Shown here piece after piece: positions 45,725 to 54,984 of a DNA stretch of 64,000 bases; within the stretch, counting starts at the first letter, position 1; each line of letters begins with the position of its first letter. The DNA is taken from the NCBI GenBank assembly GCA_030280995.1, contig JASXTE010000005.1, forward strand, positions 20,076,501-20,140,500, given 5' to 3'. Origin of the DNA: Hemileia vastatrix. Taxonomy: Eukaryota; Basidiomycota; Pucciniomycetes; Pucciniales; Zaghouaniaceae. The notes under the pieces were generated by a model. The model saw nothing but the letters and a program-made list of their open reading frames with translations. It was not told the origin of the DNA and ran no database searches. The translations under genes and the position numbers were made by a program.

Positions 45725-45919
45725 CTGTAAATATTTTTTGAACTATTAATCAATTGTGTTTCATTGAAGTTTCAAATCAGTTTCAAGGTGTTTTCAAAGT
45801 AAATTCAATATTTCTCCATGATTGTTTCATCACCACCTCAATGTGTGCTGAAAAAGATATGAATTAGGGTTCAAGGTTGCGGACTTGCTAGCAAGTCTGC
45901 CCCCCCATATTGCATGGTG
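45725..45919 (+). mobile_element. MITE family B, right end preserved
   Basis: Ends GGTTGCGGACTTGCTAGC.. then CCCCCCCATATTGCATGGTG at 45919. The interior is the reverse complement of the start of the copy at 60851 (ACCTCAATGTGTGCTGAAAAAGAT). The left end is missing. Tip and palindrome match family A; the interior differs. Confidence 0.75.
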
Positions 45920-45929
45920 ATAACCACCA

Positions 45930-46818
45930 TAAACCATCACACTTCTCAAATTCTACAATATACTTGAGCTATGGAAAGATAAAGTGGTCTCCATGTTGTC
46001 TAGGTGTGCCTTCCTTCCAAGAATCTTCATCCAAAAGTCCATCTAAAGTTTTTAGCTACCAAACACCTAGGCTAATATTACTGACATCCAAATCTTTTTG
46101 TGGCACATTGGAGAAGCCTCCAGAAGTCCAAGTTAAGTTACCTCCAAAATACTTAACACCATCATTACAAGGAAGATCTAGTTAAGTCACCAGGTTCAGA
46201 GAGTTTTGATAGTACTTTGAAGAAAGAAGCTTAAATAAAAAGGTGTAAAAAGGAAAGATTAACCCTAACGCCTCCCGTTCTTTTTCATTATCTATTTGTA
46301 AATTTAAATAAAGACCTGAAAATTTAATAAGTGTAATGAAGTTTAAACATTAATAAATTTCCTTACTGATGTCAAATATATGTTTAGTAGAATATCTTTC
46401 CCCAGAGGCATACATATTACCCTCACCACCTGAGCAGAATTAGTCATGTTTTATCCCTCAACATTCATAGGTATTCACAACATTTCCTGGAATCTTTCAA
46501 AATCCCCAAGCTCTTCAATTCTTCAAGTTAAAAGGACTTCACAAGCACTGGAAGAATTTTGTGACTAGAAGGTTGAGTTACTTAAGGTTTTGGTGAGACA
46601 TGAGCTATGTGATAGGTCCCAGTGTTGTAAGAGTCAGAGAATGCAGGGATAGGGCCATGAGATGTAACACCCTCCTCAAATGGATAAGTTTGGTACTAAA
46701 CCTCTTCAAAACAAGTTCCCACCTCATTTCTCCAGGCCTCCCCCTCCCTTCTGAAATAAGAGCTCTTATTTGGACTTCCATTTCCTCTTCTTGTCATATT
46801 AAATCTGCTTTAAATTAA
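45930..46818 (+). pseudogene. Decayed gene of unknown function
   Basis: Two stretches in one frame look coding: about 45930-46185 (SYGKIKWSPCCLG, LEKPPEVQVKLPPKYLTP) and 46384-46818 (EYLSPEAYILPSPPEQN, FTTFPGIFQNPQALQFFKLKGL, WKNFVTRRLSYLRFW, VIGPSVVRVRECRDRAMRC). The second contains TAG, TAG and TGA codons, each one C-to-T change from CAG or CGA, and no frameshift. The gap between the two stretches could be an intron. I do not recognise a domain. The first stretch begins inside or beside a MITE end, so the original start is lost. Confidence 0.4.
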
Positions 46819-47180
46819 AAAAACAATTAAAACCCTAAAACATCTTCCAAAAATATTTTTGTTGGTGGTGGGGGGGCTACAACAAATAAACCCAACTTAA
46901 ATCCCCAACAGATATGATTGTATCTGGAGGGGGGGCTACAACTAATAAACCCCACTTAAAACCCCATACAGATCTGAAGGAAGCACATTATTTTTATTAA
47001 TTTAAATAGTAAAGAGATTACATTATTAAATCTGAAAGTTCTGAAAATTGAAATGTATGAAAGCCTTAAGTTTAAAAGATAAATCTTCATTGCCAACAAC
47101 AAGGGGCTATCTATTTATTTGTTAAAGGTGATTCCAGTCTCTTTTGTTGCTGATTTTTAAATTCTTTTTTTTTCTTTTTT
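46819..47180. other. Spacer with short G-rich repeat
   Basis: Contains two near copies of GGGGGGGCTACAAC.AATAAACCC (about 46870 and 46930) and otherwise AT-rich DNA without genes. Confidence 0.4.
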
Positions 47181-47186
47181 ATGTGA

Positions 47187-47350
47187 GAGAACCAAAGTTG
47201 CTGCTAGTGGCAGCAACTACAGTCTTATTTTTAAAGGTGTGTCTGTGTGTTTTTTTTCTTTTTTTTGAAATTTTTTTTACTCTCCCAGCCAGGTTCTTCC
47301 TGGCTGGGAGAGAAAGAAAGTCGCTGCAACTAGAAGCAACTTTGGTTGTT
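47187..47350. repeat. Nested hairpins (GCAACC / CCAGCCAGG type)
   Basis: An outer inverted pair, ACCAAAGTTGCT near 47190 and AGCAACTTTGGT near 47334, encloses two perfect hairpins. These are AGTTGCTGC/GCAGCAACT (loop TAGTG) and a 14-bp stem CTCTCCCAGCCAGG/CCTGGCTGGGAGAG (loop TTCTT). The same words recur at 49185-49240 and in the hairpin run at 59658-60111. Confidence 0.75.
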
Positions 47351-47835
47351 TATTTAAGGTAGGTAAATTTTTATTTTTTTATTTTTTTTGCTAATTTTAA
47401 AAGGGCAATTATGCAGCAACAACCTAAACTTCTAATTATAGCAATTACCTGCATATTGTTACCCAGTGTCAACCTAAACTTCTAATTATAGTGAATACCT
47501 GCATATTATAGCCTGAAAAAAACCTATTAGACATAAATAAAATAAATATTTTATTCAACAACAATCTGTATCACATAATTTGTGCTATAAGAAACCATAT
47601 ATGTACCCTAAACCTAAAGCTAACGCTAATTCTAACACTAACACAAATGTTTACAATGAGACTTATTGCATTCTAATCCTAACATTGAGGAATAATGAGA
47701 ATGAGAAAGTAATACTTCCAACTTCATTGAGGGCATGATACTGCCAACTTTTTGGAGCAAATGGTACTGCTAACTTATCTAAAGGAAAGGAACTGCTAAT
47801 GTTGTAGGTTGTATACTATGCATGGCCAAATACAT

Positions 47836-49011
47836 TGTCAGTATGTCTAGTATATAAGTATGATATAATAGTATTTATTTATGGTCCAAATACTTATTGA
47901 TAAATGATTTAGTGATTAAACCTTAGGGGAAGACTAATAAAATAGTTATACTCAAATAAAACCCACAATACTTGGATTTAAATGCATGCTTAGTGGTGGA
48001 AAATACATAAATAGAATATAGTTATAGCTTATATAATGATAATATCAACTTATAATATGCTTTATAATATATTTCTAAATGTTAATAATTGTATTGAAGT
48101 GTTTTATTGAATTTTAGTAAGTATTTGATGATAAATAACCATCAAAATCCCTCCTTACTTATACCCAAATCCCCTGGAGTGCACAGACCTTCAATCCAGA
48201 TGATGCCACTGCTATCCCTGGAAATTACAGCACTGTGAGGGCCCATCACCTCCCCATGGCGTCCACTTCAAGCAGATTCAACACCCAGACCTCCAGTAAG
48301 GACCCACCATCACAATTAATGATAACACAGACCCAAAACATAATTAGAAAATCCAGATAAAAGCAGGTACCATAAAGAAACAGGTAAAATAAGTAATCCA
48401 AAAGAGATTTAATGAAACGCAAAGCATATAAAAGAAACAAATGAAATTTCCAAGCCCCCAATAACATCCCCAAGCATTCACATTAACCCAGCAATGACCT
48501 CACAACCCATAAATCCGTGAATATCCATCTAAGAAGCAGATTAAGTTGTCCAAACTAAGTGTATGTGCCTGATATAGATGTCTATGCTTCTGTAGGCTTT
48601 GTGAATCCACTGATTACGTCAATATGACCTAAAATAAGCAGAAAAACAAAGGTTATAGGCTATTAAGAGCTTATACCCACTTTTAGACCTAAATATACAT
48701 AATATACTGCATATTTCACTGAATATGAGCTTTATGTATACATTTAAGCTTATGTATGTTAATAATTACTTAATATCACTTAAGATAAGTATATTATGAC
48801 TCCATTAACACCTTAATAAGTATTATTAGGCTATTGATAAGATATTTAAACTACTATAAGTTATATAATAGTGTAATAATTATATATATATGTATTATAA
48901 TCATATATATAATTGTTTTAACCTTATTTTTAAGATATAAGCTTAATGTACTTAAGTTTATCTTATTTTAAGCATAAGAAATAATCACTCCTAGGGATAT
49001 CTAGGCTGACA
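47836..49011 (-). mobile_element. Solo LTR, family S1 (1176 bp), TSD TACAT
   Basis: Second copy of the LTR at 25108-26284, in the same orientation. Begins TGTCAG, ends CTGACA, flanked by TACAT at 47831-47835 and 49012-49016. No internal region. Confidence 0.93.
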
Positions 49012-49184
49012 TACATAGTAGGCTTTGCATGGTCAAAGGTTGTATAATTTTTATGGAATTGCTTTAATTAGAAATCTAGGCTGTCACAGGATAAAATCCA
49101 GATTGTTGCCAGATAACTGCACTTTTTAATTTTTTAATTTTTCAATTTTTATCTTTTTTTATTTTTATTTTTTGCTCTCTCCCA

Positions 49185-49240
49185 GCCAGGTTCTTCCTAG
49201 CTGGGATAGAGCTGAAGTTGCAGCTAGTTTCAGAGACTTC
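49185..49240. repeat. Hairpin related to the 47.2 kb pair
   Basis: CTCTCCCAGCCAGG, loop TTCTT, then CCTAGCTGGGATAGAG: the same stem as at 47.28 kb with two mismatches. It is followed by a GAAGTTGCAGC..GACTTC imperfect stem. Confidence 0.65.
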
Positions 49241-49920
49241 AGTTGTTTGTCAGGTCAGTGAAAGCTCCAGATCCTTTGATGGGTTTAGGTATCTGAAAAA
49301 TTGGAAAAAATCAAGATGTCAGTCCAGTAAATTTTATTATAGAAGGAAGCCTTAAAAAGTATCTGATTTTAAGTGGTATAACACCAACTTTTGGATGTCT
49401 AAGCTCTCACAGAAGACCTCATTTGTGAGGAATCATACAGCTTATATCTTGAAAGAATATATTTCATTGTGTATAAGAAATAAAGCACAAAAATTTAAAA
49501 CCAAAACTCTGGGTTATTTTTTGCAGAGATGAGCTTCCTGGTCATAGTTAGACTGAACCCTTTAAATTTGAGGCATTTCCCAATGCCATAATTTCATAAT
49601 TACATAGGGAATCATCTCACTATAGAAGGAAAAAAAATTTAGGTAACTGTTGCGTAATGGTTGCCCCATTTTTGCACCCTAAAACATAATAAATATTTGT
49701 TGCAGTGTATATTCTCAAATATTCTTCCTAAAGATCAATAAATTGTGCTAAATGCCTGTTGAGATGTGTAATGTTTTGTAAATCTTTGTCAGATGAAGAG
49801 TACAAAAGTATGTACACATCAATTTGCATTCTAACTAACAACACTGACTAAGGATTATACTAGTTAACTTTCATGTGTATAAAATTATAACCAAGTGAAA
49901 TGAAAAATAAAACAAAAAAA
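49241..49920. other. AT-rich spacer
   Basis: No gene, repeat end or RNA recognised. Confidence 0.4.
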
Positions 49921-52750
49921 CTAGTAAAAAATCAAAAATTTTCATTAAGCTTTCAATTCCCTCAACAGATTTATTAGCTTTAACACATTCTATCAAGAAA
50001 ACTTTCCATTTGGAAGCATCTTCAAGTTGATACTTGAGTTTCATCTGATTTAATAGGAAATTTTACTTGAGAGACATCTCCTCTTTCTTTATCTTTAATT
50101 TCCTCTGCCCCAAGTCATGTACCCTCTTATCCTTCTGTAAAGAAAGCTCTAATATCTTCTCTTCCAAGTCTTGTACAATATCATCCCTGTGTAAAGAGAG
50201 CTACCATTTTTTCTTTTGAAAGTTAAGAGTATCTCTTGCAACTTCAATCTTACCTAGAGTGAAAAAGAATATTAAAGATAGAAAAGAAATGCTCACTTAA
50301 CTATTGAGAGGTATTCTATCACTTACCAGATTCATGTTTCTCCAGAAAATCATCAATGGAAGAAAAAGGGGTTTGGAAAAGCTATCTCTGTTTTATTTTC
50401 TCTGACTGTTGAAATTTACAGTAGTTGATTGTCTTTGCTTTTTTTTGGAGGTAAAATTTTCCTCTGAATCATAAATTCTAGCTTCAGACTTGCTTGATTG
50501 TGGCTCCTTGGTTTGTTATTTTGCCTTTTAGAAATAAGAAAAAGAGATATAAATAAAAAAATAAAACAACTGGACAAGAAATAAAAGCTCACTTGAGTAA
50601 GATCATGTCAGCCTGTATATCCCCAGGACTGAGTAAAAAGTGCTTATAAGATATCTTAAACACATGAACTATACATTGGAACAATAATTGAGAGTACACA
50701 AACAGTATACATAAGTAACATTATGATAATATACAAAATATGCCATTATAACACCTTATATACACGCATATATCCACCTTTTATAGGTCTTATGTACTTA
50801 ATATTAAGTTGGAATATGTTAAGGTAATCTTAAGAGCCTTAAGTATAAGGCTACATAATTTTTAAGTACACTTAAAGCTATCATATTCACTGTTTTATGC
50901 AAAAAACAAGAAATGCGCTTTATTTCACTTTAAAGTTGACTATATGCGCTATAAAATTGAGAATATCAAAATTGCGCTTTGACAGATCAATTTGTCTCAT
51001 TTAGGACTATTGATTTGGCTTTTTAAATGCATAAAAATAACACTTTTAAAATTTGGTGTTTTTCATGCCAGAAATGACTTCTGTGTACTGGCAACATACT
51101 GCCTGCTTTTTTCCCATGTGAATAGCTTCATTTTTAGCAAAGTTAGCTTTTTTCACACTATAAATACCCCAAATTCTATGCCCACTGTGGGGAAACAAGC
51201 TAAAATAGGTGAGAGGCGCTTAATTAGTGTCCTAGCTTAATTAATAATGCATTGACCCTGTTTTTATGCACTAATTTCATTAATAACTCACTCTTGGCGT
51301 CTTACTTCATCATCACACTTAAATTCGCCTAAATTTAATCAAGGATTTACCCGTGCAAGTGCCTGCCAAGGACTGCATGTAGTTACCCCACATCTCACGC
51401 TCTTTTTTAAGTTTTTGGGTGGTTTCTCAGTCAATATTGGTTATTTTTGGATGGGAATTTCACGTAGTATAATGTCAGGATTAGCCCCATTACTTCTACA
51501 GTAAATCCCCCTTATTATTAAGCTATTATTAAAATTAAAAAGTCCCCTTTAGTCTTTTATATTATTGTTTTATATGAATATACTCTCTTTTTGCCTTTTA
51601 CTTTAATTTTGATGGATTTTCCTTATTATTGCAGGATTTTGACCATTGTTACTCTTCTAATTATGTCATGGGTTACTGGGGATGTTGATGGGAAAGTCTA
51701 TTAGTTGATTTGAGGCGTCATTAAATGTTTATTGGATGGTACATTAAGGGAATCATTGGGGAACTCAGTGTGTATAAAAGGAGGAGGTTTTTGGGTCTTG
51801 TTTCTACATTCTTTATCATTACAATTTACACCATATAACCAAATAATTTACAACACACTTCAATTGGTACTTTTATAAGACTTTTGAGTAGTATCTGAAT
51901 TATTAAAACTCTATTTTTTTTTTTCAACTAAAAAGATTGTAAGCAACATATAAAATAGTGAGGATTATATTACTGAGACCTTTATTCTGAATTATATTTT
52001 TTTATTTTTTTGATTTATACTACAGTATTCATATAGGACCATTTAAATATTCTAGACAAAGACTTTTCAAGCTAGTTCATGTCCTTTTAGTTGATCTTAG
52101 GCTGAAAGATCAGTTTGTTTTATATTTCCATAAGGATATATTTAAAAGAGATCTTGATTTGTGGATGTCAAATGAGGGAAGGCTTAAGTAGAAGAGGAAG
52201 TAAAAATCTTTCTTTTGACATCATTTTCAGAAATATCATCTTCTCAATCCAGAATTTTTTCAAGATTAAGATCCGCTTGCTCTCCAAATATGGAATCCAT
52301 CTCTTTAAAGAAAGGAAATAAAGAATGAAGTTAATTGTCTTTAGAATTGATGCCCTTAGTGAAATCAAGGTTGGTAATACCAAAGCCAGTGAAAAATGAA
52401 AGAGTCTTAGCCTTCTTGTATTTGGCTCGATAGTACCTGAAGCATTAAGACATCTGATTAGGTAAAAGATATATCCTTCCCATGGTCTTATTCCGCAATT
52501 TATTGGCCATTAGTAGATGTCCATTGAATATTGATGCAGGGGGCTGTCCTAATTTAGTTCAATTCTTAGAACCAAAACAAGAATCATAATTACCTTTAGC
52601 ATTTATCCAGTTGATAATTATGAGTTAATCATCATTTTTTAGTTGAATGGTTTTTGATTTCTCAGCGGAGCAGGGGAAAGAGGGAGTATTGGTATTTGAA
52701 GAAAAACAGGGGGAAGCCTGCCTTTGAGAAGATCTATGACAGCAAGGCAT
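49921..52750 (-). pseudogene. Decayed DNA-binding-like plus coiled-coil gene, split by a solo LTR
   Basis: ATG at 52750-52748 opens a Ser/Pro-rich leader (SSQRQASPCFSSNTNTPSFP), then a domain with INWINAKGNYDSCFGSK, KLGQPPASIFNGHLLMANKL, YYRAKYKKAKTLSFFTGFGI and MDSIFGEQADLN. I recall this pattern from Myb/trihelix-like proteins expanded in rusts. After IKQTD the 1.5-kb solo LTR (50606-52107) interrupts; dropping it with one GATCA gives KQTDLTQ and a GTGAGC donor. Beyond an acceptor near 50528 the protein continues with a Ser/Lys-rich linker (PQSSKSEARIYDSEE), a phase-1 intron (about 50338-50265, joining ESG|KIEVARD), and a charged C-terminal coiled coil (DLEEKILELSLQKDKRVHDL, KLKYQLEDASKWK). 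At least eight in-frame stops, mostly TAA/TAG at Gln-like positions, kill it. It is probably transposon cargo or a rust multicopy gene; function unproven. Confidence 0.6.
50606..52107 (+). mobile_element. Solo LTR, family S2 (1502 bp), TSD GATCA
   Basis: Starts TGTCAGCCTGTATATCC, ends GGCTGAAA, and is flanked by GATCA at 50601-50605 and 52108-52112. A TATAAAAG box near 51774 supports plus orientation. It is inverted relative to the copy at 40394-41893. It interrupts the coding exon of the gene described at 49921-52750. Confidence 0.93.
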
Positions 52751-53615
52751 GTTGAGATATTTGAAGATAAAAAGGAGAAGAAACAAACAGATGAGATTGG
52801 GAGGGGTTTCAAATGGATAGAAAGAATAGACAGGATATGGTTATGAGAGAAATTAGTGCAAGATGTGGTTTTGAAAGAATTTTTCCAAGATGTGGTTATG
52901 AAAAATTGAGGATAAAAATGTTGAATAGAGGTGAAAATTGACAAATAAAAGTTCTAATAACACAATTATTAGCAATAATAGGGGGTATCAAAGTTGACTG
53001 ATCCGCAATTAAATTAATTTCAGATAAAGATCTTTATACATCAATTATCTTCTGCAATCATTTTTGCTAATAATTTGGTTATTAGAAATTTTTCGTGTCA
53101 AAGTTGACCTCTTATCCAACATTTTTCTACTCAATTTTTCATAACCACATATCCTACAAATTTCTGTCATAGACACATCTTTGCCTACTTTCATTCATAA
53201 CCACATCTTTGACTACTCTCTGGATATGCCTTCCACCATTCTGCACACCCCTATTCTCATCTCATCCTGTCTATTCTCTCCATTTGGAACACCTCACTAT
53301 CTAATCTACTTATTTTTGCTCCTTTTCATCTTCATTTATCTTAAAGTGCCCTGTCATCATAGATCTTCTCAAAGGCAGCCTTTCACCAGTTATTCTTCAA
53401 ATTGCACTACTCCCTCTTTCCCCTTCTCAGCTGAGAAATCAAAGACCGTTCAATTAAAAAAAGGTGATCATCTTATTCTTATCAACTGGCTGAAAATGAA
53501 ATCTAAATATGATTCTTGATTTGGTAGCAAAAATGCAACTAAAGTAGGACAGCTCCCAGAATCAAAAGTTAATGGTTATCTTCTAATGGCAAACAAATTA
53601 TGAAATAAGACCAAT
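52480..53615. repeat. Head-to-head inverted duplication around a gene 5' end
   Basis: The left arm (about 52480-52942) and right arm (about 53107-53615) are diverged inverted copies separated by about 160 bp. Both contain the 5' part of the gene that starts at 52750. The right arm reads plus strand with SSQRQPFTSYSSNCTTPSFPF, KTVQLKKGDH, INWLKMKSKYDS and NGYLLMANKL. In the right arm the start ATG is GTG. It is truncated where MITE family C begins at 53616. Confidence 0.8.
53347..53615 (+). pseudogene. Inverted 5' fragment of the DNA-binding-like gene
   Basis: Homologous to the first 90 or so codons of the minus-strand gene at 52750. GTG stands where the other copy has ATG. A TGA after KYDS and another after ANKL interrupt it. 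It stops at NKT, where the MITE family C tip CACAACAG begins. It has no downstream exons and is a dead fragment created by the inverted duplication. Confidence 0.65.
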
Positions 53616-53900
53616 CACAACAGAAAATTTGGGGGGTATTGCTAGCAATACCCCTCATTTAAAAATTTTGGAAATTGGTTGGAAAACTGTTGAAAAGCTG
53701 GTGGGAATTCATTGTGAAACAAGATTTAAATCAATTGGACAAAGATTTGGTAATCAGTTAGACCTAGGTTCAGCCCAACTCAATCACAGGTCTCTTGGAG
53801 CTTAGTGATTACTTTGATCTTAAGCTGAGCACAGATTGAGAAAAGCTTGAACTTATCACTTAAAATATCATAATATTCACTTTCCCATCTTGTGGAAAGC
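53616..53900 (+). mobile_element. MITE family C, left end preserved
   Basis: Tip CACAACAGAAAATTTGGGG, then a perfect 22-bp palindrome at 53633-53654 whose core is GCTAGC with arms GGGGTATT and its complement. The interior loosely matches the minus strand of 34390-34600. The right end was not found; the given end is approximate. Confidence 0.6.
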
Positions 53901-54336
53901 AAAATTTGATATTTTGTCTAACAAAATCTACAGATATTTTCTTGCCAAGTTGGTAACAGAAGGTTAAACTGTAGTATCTAAATTATTACATTAGAACACA
54001 TAGATATTTAATAAAACATACAATTCAAATCAATTTTAATATTATTGATATCACCATAAGTTTCTGTCCAAAGACTTACAAAAAGTATGTTAGTATCAAG
54101 ACATCGTTCTGGGTAGTAGTTTCAATTTGGATTTTGAACTGCCATCTAAAGCATTTTACTATTAGAAGGAAGCATAAGTAAGTGTAGTAGGAGTGAAATT
54201 ACTCTATTTTGTGATTATAATGTAACAGTAATGCACATTTTTATTAAGACAATTTTTCTTCTTGCAAAAACCCAAATTTACTCCATAGGGTCAAGATTTA
54301 TTTTTAAGCCATATTATTTATTTCAGCTATAATTCA
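53901..54336. other. AT-rich spacer
   Basis: No gene or repeat end recognised up to the Copia LTR. Confidence 0.4.
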
Positions 54337-54962
54337 TTTCTTAAGTTTGTGAATAAAATATTACAAAATATGTTTCAATAAGAAAACTTTATATATATAT
54401 ATATATACTCAATATAATTAATTATTTACAAGAACTACTGAACTACATGTCAATCCCTATCCTTTTATACAATTTCTGAGTGAGATAGTTATGATTGTGT
54501 ACGCTGTCTTTACTTTTTGTGCATTTCATTACATGACAAAAGTATGTGACTATTGGTTCATGTATTACACTATTCTCACTTCTCTGTCTTTTATATCCCT
54601 GCTTTCAATCACAAAGAATCTGTCTTTTAAGTGGTCTTTCTCCTCTTATAACTATTCTAAAATGTATCAAGTCTTTAAAATGTAAATATTTAATCACTTT
54701 CCTACCCTTTTATTTTATTTTATAGTTCCTTATGGCTTTATTTAATTTATTGTGTTTATCCTTTATCTTTCCATGCTATCTTATCCCTTTTACTTTTCTA
54801 TCTTTTATGTTACCTATTCTTGTGATAATTTGTTCTTGTGAAATTTATCTTGAATTTCTTTCAGTTGATTTGGTATCTTGTTCATTCATGTTAGTAATGA
54901 AATTGTTTAATCCAACATTATCATGAGATACTGTATGGACATATGTGAGATTTGCCGTGACA
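54337..54962 (-). repeat. Copia LTR (3' side for the minus-strand element)
   Basis: On the plus strand it runs from TTTCTTAAGTTTGTGAATA to GCCGTGACA and matches 59031-59646 closely, including a TA-dinucleotide run. Confidence 0.88.
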
Positions 54963-54984
54963 ATTTTAACACTCCCCCTTCCAT

